The notes beneath the pieces were generated by a model that was not told where the DNA came from, did not search any database, and saw only the letters and a list, made by a program, of their open reading frames with translations. From Christensenellaceae bacterium Phil1 (GTDB taxonomy: Bacteria > Bacillota > Clostridia > Christensenellales > CAG-138), in assembly GCA_001940855.1 (NCBI GenBank), contig MSGS01000075.1, forward strand, positions 62,001 to 126,000: DNA of 64,000 nucleotides, read 5' to 3'. A program made the translations under genes and the position numbers. Shown piece by piece: positions 26,187 through 35,094 of the stretch; the stretch's first letter is position 1; every line of letters begins with the position of its first letter.

Positions 26187-27962
26187 TCAGCTTTGCCTTC
26201 TCTTTATCCGCTCGTATTCCGCCATGAATGCTGCGCTTGCCATGTCGCTTGGCATGTTCCATACGCTTGGCGCTATCGACAGGCAAACAAGCGGCGCTTC
26301 CGGCGCGCAGTTGCGCTTGAACTGCTGTGAGAAGAACCTTCTCAGGAACGTGCCGAGCGTGCGGTACACTTCCTCCTCCCCAAAGTCCAGCGTGCCGAGG
26401 GCAATGTCGTAAAGCTCCTTCGGTCCCTTGCCTTTAAGGAAATAGTATAAGAACAGATCGTGCAGTTCATAGCTGCCCACCAGCTCCTCCGTCTTTTGGC
26501 TTATCTCCCCGCCGTTTGCGGGCAGAAGCTCGGGGCTTACGGGCGTGGCCAGAATATCGCGCAGTATTGCGTCCGCATCCGCGCCGAAGTCCGCGCCCAC
26601 CGCCGCCACCACGCGGCGTATTATCGTCTTTGGTACCGATGCATTCACGCCGTATTGCGCCAGGTGATCCCCGCCGAAGGTGGTCCAGCCGAGCGCAGCC
26701 TCGCTCAAATCGCCGGTACCAACGTCCAGCAGCCCTTCTTCATTGGCAATGGAAAGCAGTATCTTGGTGCGTTCGCGCGCCTGCGCGTTTTCGTAAACGG
26801 AGTTGTGGTTGGCCTCATCGTGGCCTATATTTGCAAAATGCTCGCGGCAGGCCGCCGCAACGGATATTTCCCTGTATTTGCAGCCAAGCGCTTCAACAAG
26901 GGCGCGGCTGTTGTTCTTGGTGCGGCTTGTTGTGCCGAAGCCCGGCATGGATACGCCGGTTATCATGCCGCGGCCTATTCCCATTTCGTCCGCCGCCGCG
27001 CACGCTACCAGCAGCGCAAGCGCGCTGTCCAGCCCCCCGCTTACGCCTATAACAAAGCCCTTTGCATGAATATGCTCCGCCCTGCGCACAAGCGCCGCCC
27101 TTTGCAGCGCGAAAAGCCGCCTGAGCTGCGCCTGAGCCTTATCAGGGTCGTTTGAAACGTAGCCTTCCTCCTCCGCCTCGGTAAACGGCTCAAAGGCGCT
27201 CAGCTTATCTATGCACACGTCCGCATAAACGAACGCATCGCGCGAAAGGGGCTCTGATTCGGCCAGTATTTCGCCGTTTGCGGCTATTGCGCAGTACCCA
27301 TCGAACACAAACGCCGTTGTGCTTTCCCCGCGGGAGGGCAGCGCCATTGCGGCGGCCATGCCCGTGCGCGCGCTGTATGCGGCAAGGCTGCTCCTGACCG
27401 CGCCGTAGCTTTTTGCCGTGGCGTTTATTGCGCCGGAAAGCAGCATTATGTGCCCCTCCCTCGGCTCTCCCTTGGCAAATATCTGCCCCGCGAAGCCCAC
27501 GCTCAGGCGCGGTATTGGCGTTAGTGTGGACAGGGACGCCGCCCCGCGCGGAACGGCAGGCGCAAAGCCGAACGGGTTCACCGCCCCGCGGGAGGCGGGT
27601 ATAACGGCATATATCCTGCCGCCTCTGAGCAGCGCAATGCAGCTGCGCACGCGGCCATCAACCATATACGGCAGGCCTATGCTAACAAAAAGCCAGGTAT
27701 GCTTAGTGGCCTCCGCCACGGCGCCGAGCGCTTCGCGGCAGGCGTTGAGCATGAGCGGATGCTCCATAAGGGAGCCAAGCGTTGCCCCGCAAAGGAAAAG
27801 CTCCGGCAGCACAAGATAATCCGCCTCCGCCTTCTCCGCGCGGCGTATTGCGCTTATTGCGGCGGCAGCGTTGGCCTTAGGGTCTCCCAATACTATTTCC
27901 GGCGATGCCGCGGCAAGACGCACCGGCGCATCGCTCTGCGTTGCAAGCATACATTCGCTCAT
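26187..27962 (-). CDS. nadE: NAD+ synthetase with a degenerate glutaminase (nitrilase) domain
   Basis: A 591-residue protein with the two-domain layout of glutamine-dependent NAD synthetases: N-terminal nitrilase-like region (about 1-265) and C-terminal ATP-pyrophosphatase domain with GVSGGLDSALALL (SGGLDS at 308-313). The nitrilase Glu is kept (LPELF, E54). Where active enzymes have VVPKxYLPN the sequence reads VIPASRGAV, and where they have the catalytic ICED box it reads GFAGQIF, so the Lys and Cys of the E-K-C triad appear lost. It should therefore use ammonia. The start at 27962 has GGAGG 7 bases upstream. Confidence 0.88.
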   Translation of the reverse strand: MSECMLATQSDAPVRLAAASPEIVLGDPKANAAAAISAIRRAEKAEADYLVLPELFLCGATLGSLMEHPLMLNACREALGAVAEATKHTWLFVSIGLPYMVDGRVRSCIALLRGGRIYAVIPASRGAVNPFGFAPAVPRGAASLSTLTPIPRLSVGFAGQIFAKGEPREGHIMLLSGAINATAKSYGAVRSSLAAYSARTGMAAAMALPSRGESTTAFVFDGYCAIAANGEILAESEPLSRDAFVYADVCIDKLSAFEPFTEAEEEGYVSNDPDKAQAQLRRLFALQRAALVRRAEHIHAKGFVIGVSGGLDSALALLVACAAADEMGIGRGMITGVSMPGFGTTSRTKNNSRALVEALGCKYREISVAAACREHFANIGHDEANHNSVYENAQARERTKILLSIANEEGLLDVGTGDLSEAALGWTTFGGDHLAQYGVNASVPKTIIRRVVAAVGADFGADADAILRDILATPVSPELLPANGGEISQKTEELVGSYELHDLFLYYFLKGKGPKELYDIALGTLDFGEEEVYRTLGTFLRRFFSQQFKRNCAPEAPLVCLSIAPSVWNMPSDMASAAFMAEYERIKRRQS

Positions 27963-28023
27963 GGTAATACCTCCATAATTTCGCATAAACTTATTCTATT
28001 ATACACCACGCATACCGCGCAGG

Positions 28024-28078
28024 AAAAGCACAATATAAAAGCAGCGCCCGCATACGGGGCGCAGCATTGTGCTTTTTT
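28024..28078. terminator. Terminator hairpin between nadE and the GNAT gene
   Basis: AAAAGCACAAT and ATTGTGCTTTTTT form the outer stem and GCGCCCG/CGGGGCGC an inner one. Both strands have T-runs, but it best ends the minus-strand GNAT transcript just upstream of the nadE promoter region. Confidence 0.75.
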
Positions 28079-28081
28079 GTG

Positions 28082-28552
28082 TTATTTGAACGTATATCTC
28101 ATTTCAACGTTTTCGCTTTGGCGCACCTTAAAGCCAAGCTTTTCATAAAGCGGCCTGCCCATCGGCGTTGCGGAAAGCTCTATATACGCAGCGTCGTTTT
28201 CCCTTGCCTTCAGCTTCAGCATTTCCATAACAAGGCCCGCGTAGCCCTGCCTGCGGTATTCCGGATATGTCCAAACGCTGACTATGCTTGCAAAGCGCCC
28301 GTTTGGGCGGGAAGGGCTGGGCGGGTTTTCGTAAACGCCCAAAATGCCCGTGGATACGGCCTTACCGTCCTGCTCAACTATGGCGGCGTAGCAGTCGCGG
28401 TTAAGGTGACGCTCAAAATAGCTTTTAAGGTTCACTTTGCGCAGTTCGTATGTTTCGGGATGCGGGCCGTTGTTCGCATCCGAAAAGTCCAGCCTAAGCT
28501 GAACAAGCGTATCTATATCTTCACTTTCTGCCAGTTTTACCGAATAACTCAT
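28082..28552 (-). CDS. GNAT family N-acetyltransferase
   Basis: A 156-residue acetyltransferase with the GNAT acetyl-CoA motif A, VWTYPEYRRQGYAGLVMEML (RRQGYA is the pyrophosphate-binding loop), and the C-terminal motif GRPLYEKLGF. It transfers acetyl from acetyl-CoA to an unknown amine. Its ATG overlaps the stop of the UPF0316 gene by one base (TAATG), so the two are translationally coupled. Confidence 0.88.
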   Translation of the reverse strand: MSYSVKLAESEDIDTLVQLRLDFSDANNGPHPETYELRKVNLKSYFERHLNRDCYAAIVEQDGKAVSTGILGVYENPPSPSRPNGRFASIVSVWTYPEYRRQGYAGLVMEMLKLKARENDAAYIELSATPMGRPLYEKLGFKVRQSENVEMRYTFK

Positions 28553-29142
28553 TATTTCCCCTTTCTTGACCTGCGGCCTGCGCTTTGGCGCATGTATCCG
28601 CCGCGCAGGCTTTTAACATCGCTCACGGTTATTACAGCATTGGGCGCAACGGAATTGATTATATCCATGGCCTCGGGCGCAAGCTTGCGGCGCAGGGTTG
28701 ACATGAGCATATATCTATCGGTATCGTCCCTGCCCTGAACCTTCATCTCGCTCAGTCCGAACCCGTGCGCACGGAGCGCATCGCCTATTTTATCCGCCGT
28801 TTCCGCCTCCATAACAACGCACTGTATGGAGCATAGGCCGAAGGCAAGCCTTTCCTCAAGCCAGCTTCCCGCGTAGTTGCCCAATGAATACGCAAGCGCG
28901 TAGGCAACCATTTTCCACGGGTCGCTTTGATAATTGCTCAGCACGTTGCCCGCTATTATGAGCCAAAGCGTAATCTCTATCAGCGCAAGCAGCGCGCCTA
29001 TCGCGCGTTCGCCGCGGTTTATGAGCACTATTCTAAGAGTACAGAGCGTAACCTCCAGTATTTTCCCCAGAAATATGCAAATATAAACAATAAGCGTTGT
29101 GCCTGCAAAAAACGTGCCGAGTATTTCAAATAACTTAGTCAT
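28552..29142 (-). CDS. UPF0316 family membrane protein with DUF2179 domain
   Basis: A 196-residue protein with three hydrophobic N-terminal helices (residues about 8-30, 40-60 and 65-85) and a cytoplasmic C-terminal DUF2179-like domain (VMEAETADKIGDALRAHGFGLSEM, then DRYMLMSTLRRK). This is the architecture of UPF0316/YebE proteins, whose function is unknown. The ATG at 29142 is 8 bases after AAGGAG; an ATG two codons earlier is too close to that site. Confidence 0.85.
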   Translation of the reverse strand: MTKLFEILGTFFAGTTLIVYICIFLGKILEVTLCTLRIVLINRGERAIGALLALIEITLWLIIAGNVLSNYQSDPWKMVAYALAYSLGNYAGSWLEERLAFGLCSIQCVVMEAETADKIGDALRAHGFGLSEMKVQGRDDTDRYMLMSTLRRKLAPEAMDIINSVAPNAVITVSDVKSLRGGYMRQSAGRRSRKGK

Positions 29143-29189
29143 AAACATCTCTCCTTCCGATAACAAATAATCCAAACCGTACAGGTATT

Positions 29190-29218
29190 ATATTACCTAC
29201 AATCTGCCTGATAATCAA
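29190..29218 (-). promoter_or_regulatory. Promoter of the UPF0316-GNAT operon
   Basis: TTGATT (29213-29218) and TAATAT (29190-29195) are 17 bases apart on the minus strand. A near-palindrome GGTAATATAATACC covers the -10 box. Confidence 0.55.
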
Positions 29219-29293
29219 TAGCCGCAGAAAAAATATTAAAACGGGCCGGCCGCGGTGCAGCCAGCCCATTCGTTGGGGGAAGGTATATGCTCT

Positions 29294-31408
29294 TTATTCC
29301 TTAATGAGTATGCCGTCCGCGTCCACGGCTGCGCCCGCTATGGTGAGCTTCACTTTGCGGTAGCTGTGCAGCAGCACAAATTCGCCGCTGCCCTTTTCCA
29401 TTGCCGCGCTGACGCTTATAACGCTCTTCCGGGACGCGGTAACGAACACTATTTTGGTAATGCCCTGCCTGCTGAGCGCAAACAGTCCGCCGTGCTCTAT
29501 TATAAGCTGGGCTTCCTTTTCATCAGTCGTAATGGTGAGCACGCCGCCCTTCTGCACGGCCTTATAGGCAATGCTCCTGCCCTGCTTATCGGCAATGCGG
29601 TAAAGCTGTATGCGCTCATGGTGCGCCATAGGCTCGGGCTGGGGAGCGGGTTCGGGTTCGGGGATTATAAGCGTTCCCAGGGGAACCGTTATATCCTTGC
29701 CGTTCACGGTAACTACCTTGGTTATTATGTATTCGCCCGGTTCCGTGGGGAAGGCTGTGCTGCCGTTGAACATGGTATCGGACACGGTTATGCCGTCGCG
29801 CTCTGTTATAAGGTTTATGTCGCCGTTGGGCAGAACCTCCACCTGCGCGGGGATTATATCCGTACCGTTGCCGCCGTTGATATATCCGTTCAACGTGGTT
29901 TTATCCGTGCCGGAAATGCCGTTGATGGTCGCCGTGTCGCTTATGAACACATGGCCGTAATGCTCGACCCTGTTGCAGTCGCTGCCGATATAGCCTTTCA
30001 TATTCTCAAGCAGCTTGCCCAGCGGGTTTTCGCGCGTAACGCTGTTCTTTTCCACTACGCCCGTGGTAAGCTTCGCGTTGCCAAGTATCATTATATTGCC
30101 GTTGAAAACATAGTCATCCGTCGCGCCGAGCGCCGCCGCAAAGGTATATAGGTTGCCGTCATATTCGCTTACGCCCGTACGCGCTGTAACTTTGGCGTTG
30201 CCGCTGATTATTATTGTTCCTTTGAAGGATGCTTCACAGCCGCTGCCTATGCCTGCGCCGTTCTTTCCGCTTACCGCAGTAACGTCTGCATTATCGGTTA
30301 TGGTCACGGTACCGTTCAGATTTTCTTCATCGCCCGCGCCTATGCCCGCGCCTTTGCGTCCGCTTGCGGCAATGACCTTCGCGTTGCCGCGAATGTTTAT
30401 GGTGCCGCTCATGCCGCCCCAAAGGCCGTTGCCTATACCCGCGCCGCAATCGATGCTGTCCGCATTAACGATTGCATCATCGCCTATGTTTATGGTGCCG
30501 CTCATATCGCCTTCGCCGCCGGTACCCATGCCCGCGGCACTCCCTTCGGACTTTGCGGTAACTTTGGCGTTGCCGCCTATGGTGATGGTGCCGCTCATAT
30601 CGCCGCCATCATCAAGGTTCATCCATGGGCTGCGCCATGTTCTTACGCGGCCTGTGCCTATGCCCGCGCCGTATTTATTGCCGGCGGATGCGTTGACCGT
30701 GGCGTTGCCGTCTATGGTGATGGTGCCGCTCATGTTGCCGCCCTGGGCGTTCCTGTTCTCGTCCTCCGTTATTGCGCCCGCGCCTATGCCCGCGCCGCCG
30801 GAAAGCGTTCCAAATTTTTCATCCCCGGGTACTCCGCCGTCATGATAGACCGAATTATTACCGCCGGTCGTAACGGTAACGTCGCCGGTAATGTGTATAT
30901 TGCCGGACATATCCTCGCCCGCGTTGCTGCCTATTTTGGCGGAGTCCTGCAATATGCCTTCCCTGCCGTTATGCTCCGCAGTGAGCGAACCCGTGCCGTC
31001 TATTGTTAAATCGCCGGAGGACACGCGCAGCGCAGCGCTGTCGCCATCGGCATTCAGCTTGTTTTCCCCTTCAACCGTAAGGTTAAGGTTGGAATCGCCG
31101 ACGTCTATTGCGCTGTCCGCACCGGATGCGATGTTTATATCCTTTATCGTTATGTTCGCTTCCGCGTCCCCTTCCGTGGAAACGGTTATGGTATTGTCCG
31201 TCGCTTTCTCGCTGTCCCGCTGGGTGATAACAGTGTCGCTATCCGCAACGGCGCTGTTATTGCCCTGCTTAACGGATTGGCCGTTTTCGTTTGCAATAAC
31301 GGTTATGTCGCCATCCTCAAGATACCATGTGGCCGCAAGCGCCGTAGGCATAAGGCACACGGCAAGCATAAGCGCCACAATGGAGATAATTGTTCGTTTC
31401 AGCTTCAT
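29294..31408 (-). CDS. Large secreted repeat protein, predicted beta-helix
   Basis: A 704-residue exported protein. Residues 1-25 are a signal peptide with ALA-AT as likely cleavage site. Residues about 60-430 contain repeats of roughly 35-45 residues built on GAGIG.G....MSGTI.I.GNA.V.A (for example GMSGTINIRGNAKVIAASG), the pattern of a right-handed parallel beta-helix as in adhesins and carbohydrate-binding proteins of gut Clostridia. A proline/glutamate linker (EPEPAPQPEP, about 590) precedes a C-terminal domain of 100 residues. There is no LPxTG or SLH anchor, so it may be released or held non-covalently. GGAGG precedes the ATG. Confidence 0.75.
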   Translation of the reverse strand: MKLKRTIISIVALMLAVCLMPTALAATWYLEDGDITVIANENGQSVKQGNNSAVADSDTVITQRDSEKATDNTITVSTEGDAEANITIKDINIASGADSAIDVGDSNLNLTVEGENKLNADGDSAALRVSSGDLTIDGTGSLTAEHNGREGILQDSAKIGSNAGEDMSGNIHITGDVTVTTGGNNSVYHDGGVPGDEKFGTLSGGAGIGAGAITEDENRNAQGGNMSGTITIDGNATVNASAGNKYGAGIGTGRVRTWRSPWMNLDDGGDMSGTITIGGNAKVTAKSEGSAAGMGTGGEGDMSGTINIGDDAIVNADSIDCGAGIGNGLWGGMSGTINIRGNAKVIAASGRKGAGIGAGDEENLNGTVTITDNADVTAVSGKNGAGIGSGCEASFKGTIIISGNAKVTARTGVSEYDGNLYTFAAALGATDDYVFNGNIMILGNAKLTTGVVEKNSVTRENPLGKLLENMKGYIGSDCNRVEHYGHVFISDTATINGISGTDKTTLNGYINGGNGTDIIPAQVEVLPNGDINLITERDGITVSDTMFNGSTAFPTEPGEYIITKVVTVNGKDITVPLGTLIIPEPEPAPQPEPMAHHERIQLYRIADKQGRSIAYKAVQKGGVLTITTDEKEAQLIIEHGGLFALSRQGITKIVFVTASRKSVISVSAAMEKGSGEFVLLHSYRKVKLTIAGAAVDADGILIKE

Positions 31409-31460
31409 TGGTCGGTGTTCCTCCTTTTATTGGACATAGTGATAGGAATATCAATACTTT

Positions 31461-31489
31461 ATTATAACCGATAGTTAACGCAATAGCAA
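31461..31489 (-). promoter_or_regulatory. Promoter of the secreted repeat protein
   Basis: TTGCTA (31484-31489) and TATAAT (31461-31466) lie 17 bases apart on the minus strand, about 50 bases before the start codon. Confidence 0.65.
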
Positions 31490-31660
31490 CATAATTTGTA
31501 ATATATTCAATTTAACTTATTTTAGTATACAAAAACAATTCTACAAACAAATGCAGAACGGAGTGCGCACCAATTCTACGGCGCATGGATTGCGCAACAG
31601 CGCGTTGCTTTACCGCGGGCGGCTTTAATGATATAGTAATGCCGTATGGAGGCGATAAAC

Positions 31661-32110
31661 ATGGAAACAGGTAATATTTTATATGAACTGAGGACGAAAA
31701 ACGGACTTTCTCAGGATGAGTTGGCGCAGAAGCTATTCGTAACGCGGCAGGCCGTGTCCCGCTGGGAGAATGGCGAAACCGTGCCCAATACGGAAACGCT
31801 GAAGCTGCTTTCGCGGTTTTTTGACGTGTCCATAAACACGCTGCTCGGCTCCCCGCAGAAGCTTGTTTGCCAATGCTGCGGCATGCCGCTTGAGGATTCG
31901 CTAATGAGCCGCGAGATTGACGGGGACATAAACGAAAAATACTGCAAATGGTGCTATAATGACGGCAAGTTCAAATATCTTGACATGAACACGCTCATAG
32001 ATTTCTGCGTGAACCACATGGCAAGCGAAGAATGGCCCGAGGAGCGCGTGCGCCAATACATGGGCGAAATGCTGCCCAAGCTTGAATACTGGAAGGCGAA
32101 AGCGGAATAA
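31661..32110 (+). CDS. XRE-family regulator with a zinc-ribbon-like C-terminal domain
   Basis: A 149-residue protein. Residues 1-62 are a Cro/CI-type helix-turn-helix (LSQDELAQKLFVTRQAVSRWENGETVPNTETL). Residues about 70-149 resemble the putative zinc-ribbon domain (LVCQCCGMPL...YCKWCYNDGKF) often fused to XRE domains in Firmicutes. It probably represses its own or nearby promoters in response to an unknown signal. The ATG at 31661 follows GGAGG; an ATG 15 bases earlier lies inside that site. Confidence 0.87.
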   Translation: METGNILYELRTKNGLSQDELAQKLFVTRQAVSRWENGETVPNTETLKLLSRFFDVSINTLLGSPQKLVCQCCGMPLEDSLMSREIDGDINEKYCKWCYNDGKFKYLDMNTLIDFCVNHMASEEWPEERVRQYMGEMLPKLEYWKAKAE

Positions 32111-32115
32111 AAAAC

Positions 32116-32149
32116 AAGTCTCCGGACGGACAACCGAACGGAGACTTTT
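32116..32149. terminator. Terminator between the XRE and mscL genes
   Basis: AAGTCTCCG and CGGAGACTT form a 9-bp stem with TTTTG following on the + strand, placed between two convergent genes. Confidence 0.8.
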
Positions 32150-32167
32150 GCTTTATATCGGAATAAA

Positions 32168-32584
32168 TTATTTGCCCAGCTCGCTGGTGCAATGCGGGCA
32201 GCGGGTGGCGTCGATGGCGATTTCGCTTTTGCAGAAGGGGCAAACCTTGGTCGTGGGCGCGGCCGGGGGTTCCGCAACGGGCTTTTTGCCGATGCCCTTG
32301 AGCATATTCATGGCCTTGACCACGAAGAAAAGCACAAGTGCAACAATGAGGAAATTGATTATAGCCATTATGAACGCGCCGTACTGAACCTCCACCTCGC
32401 CTATTTTCAGCACAAGGTCGGAAAAGTCCACCTTAACAAGCAGGCCAATCAGCGGGGAGATGATGTTGTTCACAAGGGAATTTACAATGCTTGTGAACGC
32501 CGCGCCGACCATCATGCCGACTGCTAAGTCCATCGCGTTGCCCTTTATGGCAAACGCCTTGAATTCTTCAAAAAACTTCTTCAT
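32168..32584 (-). CDS. mscL: Large-conductance mechanosensitive channel with C-terminal zinc ribbon
   Basis: A 138-residue MscL. The N-terminal amphipathic helix and pore helix (FKAFAIKGNAMDLAVGMMVGAAFTSIVNSLVNNIISP) and second membrane helix (GAFIMAIINFLIVALVLFFVVKAMN) are typical; the channel opens under hypo-osmotic stress. The C-terminus carries VCPFCKSEI...CPHCTSEL, a four-cysteine zinc-ribbon extension absent from the enterobacterial protein but found in Firmicutes. It follows the NlpC/P60 gene on the same strand. Confidence 0.94.
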   Translation of the reverse strand: MKKFFEEFKAFAIKGNAMDLAVGMMVGAAFTSIVNSLVNNIISPLIGLLVKVDFSDLVLKIGEVEVQYGAFIMAIINFLIVALVLFFVVKAMNMLKGIGKKPVAEPPAAPTTKVCPFCKSEIAIDATRCPHCTSELGK

Positions 32585-32616
32585 GCTTTGATACCGTTCC
32601 TTTTATAAATTGATTA

Positions 32617-33942
32617 TTAAAATACCCTTTTGCCGTAAAGGAAGTTACGGTCGCTCCAGCCGCCCCAGCTTGTTATGCATACGCAGCCTTCGCTTGCGGA
32701 TGCGTGTATAAGCTTGCCGCCGCCAAGCCATATGGCAACGTGGGTTATGCGCGTGTCCGACCCTTCGGATTTATAGAATATCAAATCGCCCGGCTGCAAA
32801 TTCTCCTTGCCGTAAACCGTGGGCCAGGAATCAATCTGCCCCATGCCGGCGGAGTTATAATAGCGCGTCATCTTGCCAAGGGGCTTTAAGCAGTAATACA
32901 CAAAGCCGGAGCAATCGAACTTATCCGGCCCTTTGCCGCCGAGTACGTAGCGCACGCCTATCTGCTGCTTTGCAAGGGCTATGAAGTCCGATACTCCGCC
33001 GCCGTAATTTGGCGCGGGTGTGGAGGGCGCGGACGTGGGCGCGGAAGTTGGGGCGCTGCTATCCGGTACGGTGGCGCTGCTTGTGGCGTCCGGCGCGGTA
33101 GTCTTGCCGGGCTTGGGCGTTTTTGTCGGCTTAGGCGTTTTGGTGGGCTTAGGCGTTGGTGTAGGCGTGGGCGTGGGCGTTGGGTCAATGAGCGGCTTCG
33201 CCTTGGGGGAATACAGCAGCTCCAGCGTAAAATAATCCGCCTCGCCGGTTATTTCAAGCTTGTTCTTTTTCTGGAATGCGGCTGTTGCGCGGCCGGTAGC
33301 CGTGCCGAAATAGCCGTTCAGCTTGTCCTCGTAATAGCCAAGCTCCTTCAGCTCGTGCTGGAGGGTAAGCACATCCTCTCCCGAGCAGCCCTGATTGATT
33401 ATGTAGCTTTGCGCGGCGGAGCTGAAAAGTATCTGCTGCGTCTGCTCGTCCGCGTCGCCCGTCTCCTTCAAATGGTGCGCCCGCTGGAAGCTCATGACCG
33501 CATCCCGCGTAACAGGACCGTAGTAATCCGTTGTTTCATCGCTGCCCATGTAATATAGATCCATAAGCCGCTGCTGCAATGCGCGCACGGCTTCGTCCCG
33601 CTGCTCAAACACAAGCGGAGCGTACCGCGGCATATCCTCGGGCGCGTCGGTAGGGGCCGTAAAGCCCTCCGTACTTTCGGTCGGGAGCGGCTCCGCCGTC
33701 ATCACAGGCTCGGGCGTAGCTATCTGAATATCGCCCACCTGCGCGGAGGGCTGCGCCTGCTTACTCGACGCCGTGACCTCTATGCTTTCCGCCCGTGCTT
33801 CGTATGCGCCAAGGGCAAGAGGGATGATCATGAACGCTGTCAGGAACGTGCCGCCCACCGTTAACAGGGGCAGCCTGACCCGCTTGAAGAACAATTTTAT
33901 GCGCGCGCTTCTTTCGCGCCGTTTCTGCCATTTCTTTTCCAT
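32617..33942 (-). CDS. NlpC/P60 cell-wall hydrolase with two peptidoglycan-binding domains
   Basis: A 441-residue protein. A hydrophobic segment at about 25-47 acts as signal anchor. Two PG_binding_1 domains follow (RALQQRLMDLYYMG and LTLQHELKELGYYEDKLNGYFGTAT), then a Thr/Pro/Lys repeat linker (TPTPTPKPTKTPKP), then an NlpC/P60 domain with DCSGFVYYCL (catalytic Cys) and THVAIWLGGGKLIHA (catalytic His). It probably cuts stem peptides outside the cell. The -10 box ends 6 bases before the ATG and no ribosome site is visible, so translation may be leaderless. Confidence 0.9.
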   Translation of the reverse strand: MEKKWQKRRERSARIKLFFKRVRLPLLTVGGTFLTAFMIIPLALGAYEARAESIEVTASSKQAQPSAQVGDIQIATPEPVMTAEPLPTESTEGFTAPTDAPEDMPRYAPLVFEQRDEAVRALQQRLMDLYYMGSDETTDYYGPVTRDAVMSFQRAHHLKETGDADEQTQQILFSSAAQSYIINQGCSGEDVLTLQHELKELGYYEDKLNGYFGTATGRATAAFQKKNKLEITGEADYFTLELLYSPKAKPLIDPTPTPTPTPTPKPTKTPKPTKTPKPGKTTAPDATSSATVPDSSAPTSAPTSAPSTPAPNYGGGVSDFIALAKQQIGVRYVLGGKGPDKFDCSGFVYYCLKPLGKMTRYYNSAGMGQIDSWPTVYGKENLQPGDLIFYKSEGSDTRITHVAIWLGGGKLIHASASEGCVCITSWGGWSDRNFLYGKRVF

Positions 33943-33948
33943 AGCTAA

Positions 33949-33977
33949 ATTATAGCCTTTATGGCACTATTTGTCGA
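33949..33977 (-). promoter_or_regulatory. Promoter of the NlpC/P60 gene, possibly giving a leaderless mRNA
   Basis: TCGACA (33972-33977) and TATAAT (33949-33954) are 17 bases apart on the minus strand; initiation about 7 bases downstream coincides with the ATG at 33942. Confidence 0.55.
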
Positions 33978-33988
33978 GAAGGATATGG

Positions 33989-34045
33989 TTTGTTAACAAA
34001 TTTGTCCCCTCTCCCGTTGCTATGACGGTGAAAAACGCTTATACT
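33989..34045 (+). promoter_or_regulatory. Promoter of the DUF2804 gene with upstream palindrome
   Basis: TTGCTA (34017-34022) and TATACT (34040-34045) are 17 bases apart, 31 bases before the DUF2804 start. The perfect 12-bp palindrome TTTGTTAACAAA (33989-34000) lies between this promoter and the divergent NlpC/P60 promoter and could be an operator. Confidence 0.6.
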
Positions 34046-34076
34046 TATAATATATGCACTTACGGAGGTATTGCCC

Positions 34077-35093
34077 ATGCAGCACGAGATAGTAAAAAGC
34101 GCAGCGTTGCTGGATAAGAACGGAAACATTGCAGAGCCGGGCTGGGCGCGCTCGCTCATAAGCCGGTATTCCCGCGCGGATATAAAGGCGCATCCCATCC
34201 GCATAAAGGAATGGGACTACTATCTTATTTCAAACGACCGCTTCGCGCTGGCGCTGACCATTGCGGACAACGGCTACATGGGGCTGATATCCGCAAGCGT
34301 GCTGGATTTTGAAAAGCCGTGGGAGCAGACCACGTCCGTAATGACGGCGTTCCCCATGGGCAAATACAATCTGCCCGAAACCTCCGCCGCGGGCGTTACA
34401 AGCTATACCGACAGCCGCGTTAATATGCGCTTTGAAGCAGCGAACGGCGTGCGGCACATAAGCTGCGTATTCCATAAATTCTTGCGGGATGAAACGCTTG
34501 AAGCGGAGCTGACGCTGACTGATGAGCCGCGGCACAGCATGGTGATAGCCACCCCGTTTGAAAAGCCGAAGGCGTTTTATTATAACCAGAAAATAAACTG
34601 CATGCGCTCAGACGGTTTCATGCGCCTTGGCGGGAAAACATATGATTTCAGCAAAGAGGACAGCTTTGCAACGCTGGACTGGGGCCGCGGCGTTTGGACA
34701 TATGACAACACATGGTACTGGGGCAACGGCAACGGAACGGTGAACGGGCACCGCGTTGGGTTCAACATAGGCTATGGCTTCGGCGACACTTCCGCCGCAA
34801 GCGAGAACATGATAATATACGACGGCACGGCGCACAAGCTTTCCAAGGTCAGCTTCAATATACCTGCGGACAGCTACATCAAGCCCTGGACATTCACAAG
34901 CGACGACGGGCGCTTTGAAATGGACTTCGTGCCCGTGATAGACCGCGCGGCGCGCACCAATGCGCTTATAATCGAAAGCGATCAGCATCAGGTATTCGGC
35001 CGCTTCACGGGCAAAATGGTGCTGGACGGCGGGGACGTAATAGAGCTTAAGGACTTTATGGGCTTTGCGGAAAAGGTCCATAACCGCTATTGA
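34077..35093 (+). CDS. DUF2804 domain-containing protein
   Basis: A 338-residue protein matching the DUF2804 family in length and in landmarks such as the N-terminal LLDKNGNIAEPGWARS, RIKEWDYYLI, FPMGKYNLPE, the aromatic DWGRGVWTYDNTWYWG segment and the glycine-rich GFNIGYGFGD. The family is of unknown function; the alternating strands suggest a beta-rich, lipocalin-like fold. GGAGG is 8 bases before the ATG at 34077. Confidence 0.85.
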   Translation: MQHEIVKSAALLDKNGNIAEPGWARSLISRYSRADIKAHPIRIKEWDYYLISNDRFALALTIADNGYMGLISASVLDFEKPWEQTTSVMTAFPMGKYNLPETSAAGVTSYTDSRVNMRFEAANGVRHISCVFHKFLRDETLEAELTLTDEPRHSMVIATPFEKPKAFYYNQKINCMRSDGFMRLGGKTYDFSKEDSFATLDWGRGVWTYDNTWYWGNGNGTVNGHRVGFNIGYGFGDTSAASENMIIYDGTAHKLSKVSFNIPADSYIKPWTFTSDDGRFEMDFVPVIDRAARTNALIIESDQHQVFGRFTGKMVLDGGDVIELKDFMGFAEKVHNRY

Positions 35094-35094
35094 T

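Noticed and set aside
33100..33190. Short tandem repeats resembling a CRISPR or minisatellite
   Set aside because: They encode the TPTPTPKPTKTPKP linker of the NlpC/P60 protein; there are no spacers.
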